Assembly (NCBI GenBank): GCA_018806915.1
Contig: JAGKQI010000100.1
Span: 62,001-126,000, forward strand
DNA from: Phytophthora colocasiae
Taxonomy: Eukaryota > Oomycota > Peronosporomycetes > Peronosporales > Peronosporaceae
Direction of reading: 5' to 3'
Length of the DNA stretch: 64,000 nucleotides
Shown piece by piece: positions 20,818 to 31,395 of the stretch; the first letter of the stretch is position 1; every line of letters begins with the position of its first letter. The notes under the pieces were generated by a model, which had not been told where the DNA came from, made no database searches, and worked only from the letters and a program-made list of their open reading frames with translations. Position numbers and translations under genes: made by a program.

Positions 20818-21745
20818 ATGTTCGGTGCACGCGAGTATGCTAGATTTTGGAACATGGGCTACATTGTGGGATCTATTGGCCTAACCGACGATATTTGCAT
20901 TGAAGCATTGTCTGAAATTAGATCGCTGCAGTTCCATCAAATATTTTTGACTGTCAACCCATTGACGATGGATGAGCACAGATACCAAGCAGATGTCTCT
21001 CCGATGAGGTCTGCAATGACCACTCATCCACCAACAAGTTGTGGAAGAAGTCGTTTCAGCTCGCGACGAGTGGGAGGTTGATGAAAACGGCTGGCATGCG
21101 TTGCTGTCTTTCAGCGGCGGTGAGGACCAGGCTCCGCACAGAGACTACCCCGCGTTTGAAACATCAAAAGCGTTGCAGGAGCTTAACAGCGTGCAAGCTT
21201 CTCTCATTGTTGCGTTGATGGATGGGACCTCCTTTCATGTGTACCCTGGAGCATTTGGTGGTACTGTTGAACGAGGGAGTCGGCGAACACTTTCACTTCG
21301 GCGGGGACAGATACTTCTGTTCCGTGGTGATCTCGCTCATTCGGGTGCCGCTTATACGAGCACGAATTATCGCCTGCATCGCTACGTTCGCGTCGCAGCT
21401 GTGGAGCAAACAGAAAATGCTACCGAGGCAGTTGTGTTCAACACCTATCGGTGTGACCGGTGTTCTGAGCTTGAGTTTTCTCGCCGCGATTTGGCAGGTC
21501 ATCGCCGTAGTTGCCGCGTCGATGGGGTATACCAATGCAGTTATTGTGACCGCACGTATGCACTGCGCAATTCATTGAATGTGCGTCGGCATCGCTTGGC
21601 TGGCGACTTGGAAGCTGATAATGAGGAGAGCGACACCGATCATCACATGCTAGAAACAAGGAGTGAGAGCGAGGTGGAAAGCGACATGGAAGAAGAAGAT
21701 GAAGAAGAGGAGGAGGAGGAGAGTTCGGACTTAAGCGACTGGTAA
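20818..21745 (+). CDS. 2OG-Fe(II) dioxygenase-like protein with zinc-finger and acidic tail (one frame break)
   Basis: The N-terminal part (ATG at 20,818) and the main part (open from about 21,020 to 21,745) are in different frames. A frameshift near 21,020 separates them. The main part has a double-stranded beta-helix signature: PHRDYP gives H-x-D (His33, Asp35 counted from 21,041), GQILLFRGDLAHSG gives the distal His100, and NYRLH gives Arg111, the usual 2-oxoglutarate-binding position. Two cysteine-pair modules follow: C138-x2-C141 with H154 and C158, and C166-x2-C169 with H184. A long acidic tail ends the protein. Substrate is unknown. Such enzymes modify proteins or nucleic acids, and the finger suggests nucleic acid. 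The gene lies next to a transposase, so it may be a transposon passenger. Confidence 0.6.
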
Positions 21746-21789
21746 CTCGGTTTAATAAACACGGGCTATTCAACCGTCCTTCATACCAA

Positions 21790-21906
21790 GGTGACAAACT
21801 TTTTTTCGGTGACAAGGGTGACAAACTTTTTTTCGGTGACAAGGGTGACAAACTTTTTCTCGGTGACAAGGGTGACAAACTTTTTTCGGTGACAACGGTG
21901 ACAAAC
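21790..21906 (+). repeat. Tandem GGTGACAA repeats at the 3' side of the MULE transposase
   Basis: About four copies of a 27-bp unit are present. Each has GGTGACAAACTTTTTTTC followed by GGTGACAAG. Slight length changes occur in the T run. The array ends 27 bp before the stop codon of the transposase on the opposite strand. Related GGTGACA motifs occur in inverted orientation at the other end of that gene. Confidence 0.85.
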
Positions 21907-21932
21907 AGCCTTATGCAATTGGAATGATAGAC

Positions 21933-24242
21933 CTAGGTATCCGGACACAGTATAAACTGCACGTCCATCGCTCTAGACGCAAGCGGCGGGCGCCCCAAGA
22001 GAGGAGTAGTGAGCGGCAGAGCAGTCTCGGCAGTCGTTTCCTGAGTTACGCCGTGGGTTTTCTTTTTCTTCTGCTTCGGCCTTGCTGATGAAAGCTTGCG
22101 CACTTGTCGATTAAAGAGCTTCACGTTTTTATCCTCGACTCCAGGACGCCCAAGTCGTTTCGCCTTGCGTGCGATTATGATGTGTGCGCACATTTTAAAC
22201 TTGACGTAATGATGGCAAGTGCAAAGGCACTTATCCACATCTACTATCCAGCCGGTCTCGGGCATTTCGGTGACGTTTGCGTACTGAAGCGACCATGACA
22301 CGATATTGTCGTACAATTTAGCAGCACGCACACGATCCTCCTCTCTTACCAAAAGAGCCTGTCCCAGAATAAGGTTGTCATCTTCTTGAAAATCCATTGC
22401 TTGGGACGACGTTACAAATGGACCATCAACTGCGCAACAAAACTCCTCCAGTGCCCGCGGCTCAGGCTGTTGAGTAGCGCTTCCCTGAGAAATGTGCTTG
22501 ACGCGACACAAAGCGGCATTCTCCGTAGCATACACTTCCACACGGTCAGTGCCAACCAAAGCGCTGGAAGCTTTCACAAGATTTGTACTTGGTTGCAGGA
22601 TCTGGTTTTCGGCAGTAGGATGAAACCTTTTCGTATCGCGGACGACCAGGCACTTGGACAATAATCGCTGCATGTAATACCTACGCCGCCCGGTATATTT
22701 TTTCAACGTAGCATTGAAAGTTTCACAAGGATTGTTGGTTGTCGCGTATCCACAAGGTGTATGGAAAACTTGCCAGCGCCAATACCTACTTTCCAGCCAC
22801 TGGTCAGTAAAGTAGATGGTAAACGTTTGCAACTGAGGTATCTTCTTCCAGCTTGCTAGTACTTCCTCCTTGACTGCGTAATATGCTGTCATATTATCCA
22901 CGTAATGAATACGAATGATGCCGTCCATTACAGCCTTGCGATGCTCTGGCAGCAAATGCTTAGTTCTCTTGCGAACGTTGTAAAGCACGTGAAAGAAGCA
23001 CATGAGATATGTTGCCGCAGAGAACTCTGGTACTTGCTGGAAGCCGTTGAGCTGAGCATCCTCAGCATCTCCCATAACGGCATCAATTTGTAACTTCGAC
23101 GACGGACGGACTTTCCGAACTAGTTTCACGAGAGCACTCAAACACATAGAGTATTCTTTGTACGTACGCCGGCTTACAACGGAAATTGCTGCTAGTTGAT
23201 AGGATCTTGATGAATCTGAAAATCCACACGTAATAACAGGATATCCGAGATCACTTAGCTTAAAAGTTGCATCTGCGTGAAACAGTGTGTATCGACTGGC
23301 CGACGCAAAATCTAAACAAGTGTCAATAAGGCCACGGCTCGAGATACCAACAACGACAAACGAATCGTCGTCTGTTCCCCTTCCAACCTTTGGAAATCCA
23401 CTCTCATCCTCATTCGTACCGAAACAAAATGCCTTGTCCAAGTCGCCTGTTGGATTGAAGCAATGTTGTCGAAGAACCTCTTTGATTGCGCTAACACAAT
23501 TCTTCGTGCCTTGCAAGCGCCGAAGATACTTGGCACAGTGTGATACTTGTGGTAGCGTTGGGTAGCCTCTGTGTGGTTGGACAATATCGGAACTGCGTAG
23601 ATTGCTCCATATTTGCTGCGGTGCAATTCCCGAATTGTCTTGCTGTAAAATGAACCTTTTCGTCTCCTCGGTTATGACCGTGCTGTGGCGTCCTTGGCAC
23701 TCAACGACCTCGTCTCGAATATGATCAACGCCATTGTGAAAAACTTGCCATTCTTCAACCTGCTTGCACACCCACACCTTCCACTGAAATCGACACTTTC
23801 CATACAACTTGCACGTTATGCTCACACATTGAAGCCGCTGCTCTGTCATTAGGTGCTCTCTCGTTTCGTTGATAGCGCAAGGACGTGCTGAGTCCGAGTG
23901 GGTAACTTTTGAGCAGCAAAACTCAATGTCGCGAAGGCGTTTAATTTCCTGATCAGACTTTAGGGAGCTGACAAGCTCCCACAAGTATACCCCACCTCGT
24001 GGCATCCGTCCGTGGTTGTAATGCTTGGAACTGAGCTGGGTCAATAAACAAAAACCTTTGTCACCGATGTTTATTCTGTCACCGATTTTCGTTGCACGTA
24101 CACAATTGCTAGCCGCGAGCCAGAAACAATCAGACTCTGGACGTGTTTGAGCGGGGGGCAGTGGCGCGCGCGTGGAGGATCTGGGTCTAACGCCGATCTT
24201 ACGAGTAGTTTCTTGCGCAGTCACCAGCAATTTTGTTGTCAC
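21933..24242 (-). CDS. Mutator-like (MULE) transposase with SWIM zinc finger
   Basis: This is an open frame of up to 769 codons. The first in-frame ATG is residue 80 (24,005), and the upstream extension begins at a GTG codon, so the protein probably starts at MPRGGVYLWEL and has about 690 residues. The MULE catalytic core is visible: LFHADATFKLSD with Asp324, VMGDAEDAQLNGF with Asp392, CFFHVLYNVRKR, and NNPCETFNATLKKY with Glu507. A SWIM zinc finger (CTCHHYVKFKMCAH, residues 674-687) and a basic C-terminus follow, the standard MULE order. MULE transposases cut and paste DNA through a DDE active site in the nucleus. No stop interrupts the frame, so the gene may be active. Confidence 0.9.
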   Translation of the reverse strand: MTTKLLVTAQETTRKIGVRPRSSTRAPLPPAQTRPESDCFWLAASNCVRATKIGDRINIGDKGFCLLTQLSSKHYNHGRMPRGGVYLWELVSSLKSDQEIKRLRDIEFCCSKVTHSDSARPCAINETREHLMTEQRLQCVSITCKLYGKCRFQWKVWVCKQVEEWQVFHNGVDHIRDEVVECQGRHSTVITEETKRFILQQDNSGIAPQQIWSNLRSSDIVQPHRGYPTLPQVSHCAKYLRRLQGTKNCVSAIKEVLRQHCFNPTGDLDKAFCFGTNEDESGFPKVGRGTDDDSFVVVGISSRGLIDTCLDFASASRYTLFHADATFKLSDLGYPVITCGFSDSSRSYQLAAISVVSRRTYKEYSMCLSALVKLVRKVRPSSKLQIDAVMGDAEDAQLNGFQQVPEFSAATYLMCFFHVLYNVRKRTKHLLPEHRKAVMDGIIRIHYVDNMTAYYAVKEEVLASWKKIPQLQTFTIYFTDQWLESRYWRWQVFHTPCGYATTNNPCETFNATLKKYTGRRRYYMQRLLSKCLVVRDTKRFHPTAENQILQPSTNLVKASSALVGTDRVEVYATENAALCRVKHISQGSATQQPEPRALEEFCCAVDGPFVTSSQAMDFQEDDNLILGQALLVREEDRVRAAKLYDNIVSWSLQYANVTEMPETGWIVDVDKCLCTCHHYVKFKMCAHIIIARKAKRLGRPGVEDKNVKLFNRQVRKLSSARPKQKKKKTHGVTQETTAETALPLTTPLLGRPPLASRAMDVQFILCPDT

Positions 24243-24250
24243 CTTCTTTG
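24055..24250 (-). repeat. Inverted GGTGACA motifs at the 5' side of the MULE transposase
   Basis: On the minus strand GGTGACA occurs four times between 24,238 and 24,055: GGTGACAACAAAATT, GGTGACTGCG, GGTGACAGAAT and GGTGACAAAGG. The array at 21,790-21,906 has the same motif on the plus strand, so the two sets face each other around the transposase. This is the arrangement of subterminal transposase-binding sites. No exact terminal repeat or target duplication was found. Confidence 0.55.
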
Positions 24251-24720
24251 AGAGCTGTGTGGCTCTTTTAAGATTGACTGGCTTCCGTGCTTTTCACAAT
24301 TCTAGGACTGATGTTCGCACTTGGTGTGCCCCACCTTATTCTAGCTTGGTTTCTGTGGTATCAACCTTTTTTCTGTGATTTTACGCCAATACACCTAGTT
24401 TTACGTGACATTCCTTTTCTTTCTGTGCAAGTATACTTTTTTTCTGTGCTGTTCATCTGACTTGTCTGTGTCATTACACCGCTCTCGCTTCAACATCGTC
24501 CTTTACAAGATCGCGAAGAGCGAATCTGTTCATATCAAGGAAAGCGCAAAATGGTACGGGAAACCACGGTAGTAAAAGGAGTGATTGGTTATAGAGCGTC
24601 CTAGCTGTGCATCCGTGTTCTAGTCCTCATTTTCACATTCTCATCCTTCCACCGCCTCTATTCGACAGCAGCCCGTGCTCATTACATTTCCAGTCATCAT
24701 CGTCCCTTTTCCTCTCAACA
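24243..24720. other. AT/T-rich intergenic stretch
   Basis: No gene is seen. The word TTTCTGTG recurs several times between about 24,350 and 24,450, usually with a T run before it. This may belong to an unrecognised repeat. Confidence 0.4.
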
Positions 24721-24722
24721 CT

Positions 24723-24925
24723 ATGGCACTCAACAAAAGCAAGTTGCGCTGCGGTGATGGACACCCTTTCGTTAAATACTTCTTCGAGATCTCCGGCTCA
24801 GCGGAACAAGTGGTCTAAAAATGCATCAAATGTGGGGTTAAGCCGAACAAGTGGAAAACAGGCTACACAAATCTGTACAGGCACTTTCCAAACTCGTTGC
24901 TAAGGCCATTTGAGCTTCACATGCA
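24723..24925 (+). pseudogene. BED zinc-finger fragment of a hAT transposase
   Basis: The ATG at 24,723 opens MALNKSKLRC and continues for 32 codons to a stop. The same frame then reads KCIKCGVKPNKWKTGYTNLY followed by RHF, a BED-type zinc finger. BED fingers stand at the N-terminus of hAT transposases. The catalytic part is not found downstream, so this is a dead fragment. Confidence 0.6.
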
Positions 24926-26331
24926 ACGACCTCTAGTGAGGTTGTGCAGCCCCAAGTAAGCACCGATGCAATGCAGGTAGTCGTTTTGTATTGCGACTCC
25001 CAACATGATCAGAAATTGCAATATTTGAGGTTAGTGCAGTTGGGTATGGGTGCTAATTATTTTCTGTTGCCTCTGCGCTGAAAAGCAAGTTTCAGCAGAT
25101 TTAACTGCTGAGATGCTGTCTTTAGCATTGTCAAACGGTTGCTATTTGCATCCGCAAAAAGCGTCGCGATCTAAAGACGTCCGAGACACAGTCTACATTC
25201 CGCCAGGATTTAGTCATCGAGTTACAACGGTGTCTAACTGCACCATACTTCTCGGCGAGACTGTGTTGATACGTGCTTCTATACTATCTTTTGCAGCCAA
25301 CTTCTCTAAACTGTTTAGCGGAGCTGACGGACCTCGATGCAATGGCGAGAAGGAGGCATGTAAGTTGTGCTCAACATTTCAAATTAAAGTGACCCAGAGT
25401 GAAATCAAGAAACGAGGATCTTGGCATGGGGGTTACTTTTTTATTTTTGCCATCAGTTCCAGGGGTAGCCTAATAGTCAGAAATGTAATTTGACTGTATA
25501 CAATTTTAAAAACTCTGATCAAGATCTAGTTCCGGATCAATGAAATCGTGTACTTACGCATTGGAAATGCCTATCACAAATCTATTGAAGTATCAAAACA
25601 GAGTGCAGCGAGACTATAAAATATGCAGCATGCTGTCGGGCTCGGGTAGCCCCAGCATATCTAAGCAGATGGTCACGGGTTCAATCACCGTCGCCTCTCG
25701 TCACGTAAGATTCATCGTTCGTCCGTCCGTGCGCCCATGCGGTAATCCTGGTCTAACCAAACCAGTTGCGAGTGGTGACAGGGCAAAGATAAGGTACACG
25801 AGAACGATGTGGGTTAGCTGGGTGTAAGAAGAATCTTTTGTATGTAATTCGTATACAGTAATATATCGTGGCGCAAGCCATGAGACGAGTCTTCAACTTC
25901 AACTGTGTCCGATCTTGCCAGCACTGAATTGCATCATTAAACCTCGAGATCCTACAGACGATGAAACTTCGTAGCAAAAATAACAAGTTTGCTAAATGTC
26001 TTCATTTTGTACTAGGCCTCAGGACAAAACCCCTGGTAAAAACCTGAGTCTTCTACCTAACTTTTCTTCTTAAACACGCAATGCGAAAGTTTATACAATA
26101 CAAACCTGAAATAGCAGAGGTGGAGATGTAAATCTCCAGTTCTTCCGAGATCACAGTGTGATTTCAGGAGGCACGAAATAGTCCCCGTGAACAGGCGCTC
26201 GAGCACGTCCCGAGCGATATCCTTCAGCAAAGTGACGTAGAATTGAAAGTATTTTTCAATGACACCCACAAAATTAGCCAAATTTGGCCGTGGGGTTGAA
26301 AACTAGCCACTCAGCTCTCGATTGTATCTTT
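24926..26331. other. Decayed sequence without a recognised gene
   Basis: The longest ORF here (25,050-25,493, plus, 147 codons) has no motif I recognise and has atypical composition. The rest is AT-rich with short ORFs only. It is probably old transposon debris. Confidence 0.4.
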
Positions 26332-27497
26332 CTAGAGGGTTGTTTGTTCTGTTGACAATGCGCTTGTCAATGCCACGGACATTCCAAAGATGCGGCGGAA
26401 TCTGATCAATCCAGGTTCGTCTAAAATAACACAAAAATGGGCCCACTTAGCCTCACTGTAGCCAAGTTCCTTTTCTGCAAGTGCTTCCTTAATCAGGGCG
26501 ACAACGTGCTCGATACCCCGAGAGTCAACTTGGTCATGGGGGAGAACTGTGGGTATGTTCCGCATGTGGCGCATTTCCACCGAAATCTCTTCTGTTGGAA
26601 TACACAGTTTTTGCATACGCTCCTCACGGCCCGCTTGAAGTGAAAAAGGCAGCCGATAGTAGTGCACTGTGGAAACTGGTCACATGCAGCGTTAAGGGTG
26701 GCCCGCTCGTAAGCACACATAATAGTCCCTGGTTGCATGATCATTTTCGTGCAGACCTGCACGCTGTGTAAAGCGTACCACCAGGACCATTCCGACCGAA
26801 TTGTGACGCACGGAACATAGCACTGAGATGCGCGATCATAGATCATGACCACAATGCACTGGTAAAATGAAGCTGGGACGCACCGAAAAGGTGCGTCCAG
26901 GAACAGGGACATGTTATCGTACGGTAGTAGACGAATAAGGCTGGGTGATCCCACCCGATGAGTCGGTCTGGGCCTGTTTCACCCGGGAAGGTGAAGTTGA
27001 ACTGGAAGAAATTATATCCAACTCAAGCCATAGAAAGAGGAGGCACTTCAACTTGGCCGTAGATAGCACCGTCAAAGTGATTGTGGCGAGCACGATACAC
27101 GCGAGAGATAACCTGTTCACGTGACAGACCTCGCGTTATCTTTCCGGGTGCAGTAAACTCCTCTCGGACCATATCCCAAATCTCTGGAGCTGGATATGAA
27201 AATGTTTATCACAGCCAACTTGTCAGCCATTTGCTGACTCATGTCGACCGGCGGGTCTAGTTGTGCACCCGGTATCGTCATCTGCGAAGGCGTGGTCGAA
27301 GTGTCGAATGACTCAGCCAATCCATCGACTATCCATTCTATAGATGCCTTTTGGGTGGTCTCATGAGACAACGAGCTGGAAAGGCTGTCCGATGAGTCGT
27401 CCGATGTTGTTATAACCTCGACAGGCGTCGATGTGGGAGGGACCGAAGCGCCACACGTGTGAGGGAAGCGTTTTTCGCGTGTTTCCCCGTTCGCCAT
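26332..27497 (-). pseudogene. Second MULE-type transposase, degenerate
   Basis: The minus strand encodes pieces of a MULE transposase over several frames. A Ser/Thr-rich start lies at 27,497-27,117. It is followed near 27,080 by HFDGAIYGQVEVPPL, and near 26,950 by a GWDHP-like segment. The core has NMSLFLDAPFRCVPASFYQ, with the first Asp in LDAPF, and TIGCLFHFKRAVRSVCK. The C-terminal part lies at about 26,630-26,332. The pattern of a D near the start and C-x-F-H-F matches MULE cores of a subfamily different from that at 22-24 kb. Stops and frameshifts make it inactive. Confidence 0.65.
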
Positions 27498-28950
27498 CCA
27501 GTCCAGCTTCGCGGGACAGCCGGGGCGGCCTCGTCGTTGGCGATAGTAGCTTACAGCGTTGTTTTACTCATTCGCAAATTTCCTCTGCACTTCACCAATG
27601 AGGGAAACTGTCGATGCAGGACTTTTCAACTCCGACGTCGTCACCGCATACAAAACAACAATTCAATGGGAAGGCTACCAAGTGATCGAGTGCTACGTTT
27701 CCAGTCTTGAACTTTAGCTTGATTTAGTATCTTTACACTACTAAACAGTTCTGGGGGTTGTGGCACAACTTGTGCTCCAGTTGTTTGTACTCCAGAGCTA
27801 AAGAGCTCCCATGTGGACCAAATGATGTATCAGATGTGCCACAAATTACGTGTTCCCAATAAATATGTTAGCACAAATCACAGCTGTGTCAAAAATTTCA
27901 TTTCTTTGTATCACGTATTTCGGGACTATAAAAACAACTTTTTTTTAACAGGTGCTCTGATCAGAAACTATACCGCTTATATTCCGATCCCTGATCCCGT
28001 TCCAGTTGCCATCTGATCCTATATGAAAGCTACCTGGCATGGGCCGGCTACAAGAACCATCTTGGCAAGGTATGCCCGATCTGCATGCCAAATGTATAGT
28101 TAAGTAGTAAGCGGGAAAATACAAAGTGATTTATAACAGTTTGATTTGATGAGTACAAGTGAATCCGTATGTGAGGGCGCTACAACACATGTTAAGCGCT
28201 CAAATAACATATATTAATTGTTACCTGTTGGGTATTGGTACTGGACTCATGAACGCAGTTTGGTATTTTGCAAGCAGTTTTTATTATTGAAATAGGTTAG
28301 GTTGCTCAGAGCATCGAAGAGTAAGCTTTTTCTTCCACTAGCGCCGTAGTTTGTCACCACCACACACGACCACGAGCTTCACCCCGATCAACGATATCAC
28401 CCGAGGAGCTTAACTCCAACAGACCCTAACAATGCACTTAATATCGAATATACAGTAGTCTGTAGAAGATAATTCTCACGTCGGATTGCGGCAATGAAGA
28501 GAAACGTCAAGATCTTTGCCAAACCCGTGCTCTTATGAGGGCTGCTGATACCTCTTTATCTTTTGTGGGCTGCTGATACCACGAGGTCCTACGGGGCTGC
28601 TGATATCCGTGTCCTGTCATACCCGACGCAACTCCTGAACCTACGACACTAACCACCACCAATCCGTCTTCTCACTTAGTTTATTCGCAGTTAGCGTCAG
28701 TACCGACACTACTACTGCTCGACCGATAGCTCTGCTAGCTACTCGGCAAATCTTAGACTGACATCTACTGCTACTGCTTCGCACCCACCGTAACGTCCTG
28801 TCAGCTACTTCCTACAGGAAAACTGCTCGATTCACATGCCGAAGTACACAAAGATCTGGCTTGATGACCAAGATTTCGGAGTACTGCCGTGCCTGCGCTC
28901 TCTCCAGAACTACCCCCCCCTCCCTCCCTCTTGAAAACCGCAATGAAAGC
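27498..28950. other. Transposon debris, no recognised gene
   Basis: There are no convincing ORFs. Three copies of GGGCTGCTGATA occur between 28,537 and 28,605, which may be internal repeats of an LTR. TTAACTCCAACAG near 28,412 reads on the minus strand as CTGTTGGAGTTAA, which resembles a copia LTR start, but no partner was found. Confidence 0.35.
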
Positions 28951-28961
28951 AATTTGAGTCG

Positions 28962-29093
28962 AAGGATCAGCTGACAGAAGCGATCTTAACGTGCTGGTAT
29001 CAAATTCCCTAAACTTATCTCGGCAACCTCATTGATTTGATGCCAGACCGATGCGCTTCAGTTCTAGTGGATCAAGCAAAGAAGACCACGCAT
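28962..29093 (+). pseudogene. C-terminal fragment of a Tc1/mariner-type transposase
   Basis: One frame reads KDQLTEAILTCWYQIP, then after a stop TYLGNLIDLMPDRCASVLVD. This is the pattern of the helix after the DDE core in Tc1-like transposases (W-x-x-IP, then NL-x-x-MP-R). Only about 40 codons survive. Confidence 0.5.
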
Positions 29094-29650
29094 TAACCAT
29101 GCGCTAATGCAATGCAAAACGGCCTCAACAGGCCGGAATCGCTCTGGTTCATTTACTTACTTCCGCCCTCTCTGAGGTTTAAATTCTACAACTCGGACTG
29201 TGCTCCTCCGATTTTCAAATGGAGACCACCGACCGATGCGTCTCGCCGAGACGAGTACATTGGTTCCATTTTAGTACAATTTGATCGTTTAATTGGGAGA
29301 AATTCCCAAAAAACTGTTGGTCGTATACTCGTTGCCACCACTGTGCTCCCCTGTGATTCAGATGCTACTCAGTGTTGTATCTAAGAGTTCGTCAATATCG
29401 TTCGCTTTGTCAGATTCGTTAAGCGGTGTGGCTTAGCCAACCCCGCCAACAAAGTTGCTTGACAAGCCGTACTTGTTGGACTCAAAACGAATTTTGGTAT
29501 GTACTATAGCTACATTATGCCGGAATACACCGCTTCGGTAGAATATATCCCCACGCTGACATATACAATCTGCCTCCGAATAACTCCTTCGGCGGTTCCA
29601 CCACCACGCCAACAGTCATCGTCTGCGTCACCATTATGCGAACTCGGCTC
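29094..29650. other. Probable 3' flank/LTR of a copia fragment
   Basis: This lies downstream of the copia RNase H fragment on the minus strand. A TTGGCGGGGTTGG stretch at about 29,440 (minus strand) could be a polypurine tract followed by an LTR start, but no second LTR was found to confirm it. Confidence 0.3.
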
Positions 29651-29651
29651 C

Positions 29652-30030
29652 TCACTTTCGCTCCCGCTTTGGTTTTCGTACTTGATCGCGAGATACATCG
29701 CTTACACGGTCACCAATCGCTTTCACTCCAAGCGTGGTGCGCAGCGATTCCATAACATCGTTCGACACTGCTACGGTCAGCAGGTCTGCGATATTATCTT
29801 TTGTATTCACGTTCTCGGTCGCGATCTCCTCAGTAGCAATTCGCTCACGTGCAAATTGATACCGCGTGTCAATATGCTTCATTCGAGAGTGCTGGACCGG
29901 GTTGCTACGGCAATAGCCCATTGTCAACATTGATAATAGTCTGCGTTGGGTCCTCCCAAGCTCACTCAGCAGTTCACGTAGGAAGATGACTTCTTTAGCC
30001 AGTGCAACCTGAAAACAATCTCACGCAACA
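29652..30030 (-). pseudogene. Ty1/copia RNase H, C-terminal fragment
   Basis: On the minus strand the frame reads KEVIFLRELLSELG, then NPVQHSRMKHIDTRYQFARE and KDNIADLLTVAV, ending with LRTTLGVK. This is the end of the copia Pol polyprotein (RNase H with the KHID motif and the AD-x-LT motif). The Lys expected after LLT is replaced by Val. Only this end remains in the window. Confidence 0.75.
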
Positions 30031-30416
30031 TGTGTTTTAGTTAATCGGAGGCATTATTGTACTCTGCAGCAGTGAAGACATCAAGATTTAGTGTCCAAAA
30101 TGAACGCTTTCGCTTTATAAAACCTATAGCGATAGCTAGATATATAGGTTAACTTTGCCCGCTGAATTCAAAAATGAGGTTAATTTTGGTTGATTTGGCG
30201 TGGTTTTAACGCTACGAGCCCCCCAAAAATGTAATTCGGAACTCGCTAAAGTCTGGTGAGTAGGGTTGCTTCAAATACCATCATGCTATTGGCTAAGCAG
30301 TGCAAACATGTGGAATTTCACGAGAAAGGGCGGTAATTGCCGATCAATCTCGTGATTGCACTCTTTCATCAACAATAATTTGAAACTATTTTAAGAGGTT
30401 ATTATAGCGCTACTGT
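30031..30416. other. AT-rich intergenic stretch with one hairpin
   Basis: AACCTATAGCGATAGCTAGA and the following TATATAGGTT (about 30,122-30,151) form an imperfect inverted repeat with eight-base ends. No gene is seen. It may mark the end of a small transposon. Confidence 0.35.
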
Positions 30417-30734
30417 TTGTCGGCGGCGCAAAAGGCGTCCTCTTTCTTCTGAACGTGGCGATAAACCTTCAGCCACTCGCCTTCACATGCGTGGAGACCT
30501 GCCAGCACTTTGTTGACGACGTCCGCGCCATTCTTCGCAGGAGATCGCGATGCGTCCTTTTACGGTGCCCCAAATGAGTTCAATTGGTTGCAGGGTTGGA
30601 TGGTACGGCGGCGTAAAGTAGACCAAGTGACCATATTTCGTCGCGATTTTCGTGACCTGGTAGTTCTTTTTTGGTCGGTAGAATTCAACCAATTTCAGCA
30701 GCGTTGCTATAGTAGCTTTAGGACTAAATACCAT
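30417..30734 (-). pseudogene. IS630/Tc1-like DDE endonuclease, C-terminal fragment
   Basis: The minus strand reads YGHLVYFTPPYHPTLQPIEL followed by IWGTVKGRI. This is the last catalytic block of DDE_3-type transposases, in which the Glu of QPIELIW is catalytic. After a frameshift the sequence continues with KNGADVVNKVLAGLHACEGE. The catalytic Asp residues are missing. Confidence 0.65.
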
Positions 30735-30829
30735 GCCAGCTACAATAATAAAAAAATATTAACATGAAGTATCCTTAAAACAAAATGAAAGCTTATCGTT
30801 TCGTCGGATCCATTCTCTGATGTCAGCCT

Positions 30830-31310
30830 TCAGCCACCCCGATGCTCGTGGGCTTGGGTCGATCTCAAGAAAGGTAACGGCTACACAAATATGCTCAACC
30901 ACCTATGAGCATGAAGCTCAGGAAGCTGCCCGTCGCCAAAACCCGCTTCATCTGCACCTAGTCAGTTCCAGAACTAGGGACCTGTATCGCTGGATTGAGT
31001 GGGTAGGTCGGTTTCGCTTGAAAGAGCGCCGGCGCAAGAGAACACAAGCAACTTTATTGTCAAGGCAGCGTTCAAGAAGCGAAGGGTGGTAAAGCGCTCG
31101 AAGTACGCGGACGTTTCATACGTCCCGCCGACATCCAACGAGTGCGAGCGCTTCTTCTCGGCAACGAAACTGGTGCTATCCGACCTAAGAAAAAGCCTTT
31201 CACCGAACAAGCTAGAGATGCTGATGTTGCTGCAGTACAACCGCTCGATGTGGGACGTGCACATGGTAGAGGAGCTACGCGCGAGAATTGATAGGAATAA
31301 TGCGGAATAA
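30830..31310 (+). pseudogene. Internally deleted hAT transposase
   Basis: The piece at 30,840-30,910 encodes a BED-finger end (KKGNGYTNMLNHL). About 150 bp later the open frame 30,999-31,310 encodes a hAT C-terminal dimerisation domain, with YVPPTSNECERFFSATKLVL and LEMLMLLQYNRSMWDV. The catalytic region between them is absent. This is a deletion derivative. Confidence 0.65.
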
Positions 31311-31395
31311 TTCAATTATTAATTGTTGCCTTGCTGATTGATGTATTAATTTCAGTATTGCATTCTCGGATGCCCTGTTGAGGTGGTGCCTCTGC

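Noticed and set aside
25630..25800. A tRNA-like stretch with GGGTTCAATC
   Set aside because: The arms around it do not pair into a cloverleaf, and no acceptor stem is seen.
28537..28605. Three copies of GGGCTGCTGATA as a possible CRISPR-like or regulatory array
   Set aside because: The spacing is irregular, the copies are few and the context is eukaryotic. LTR debris is more likely.
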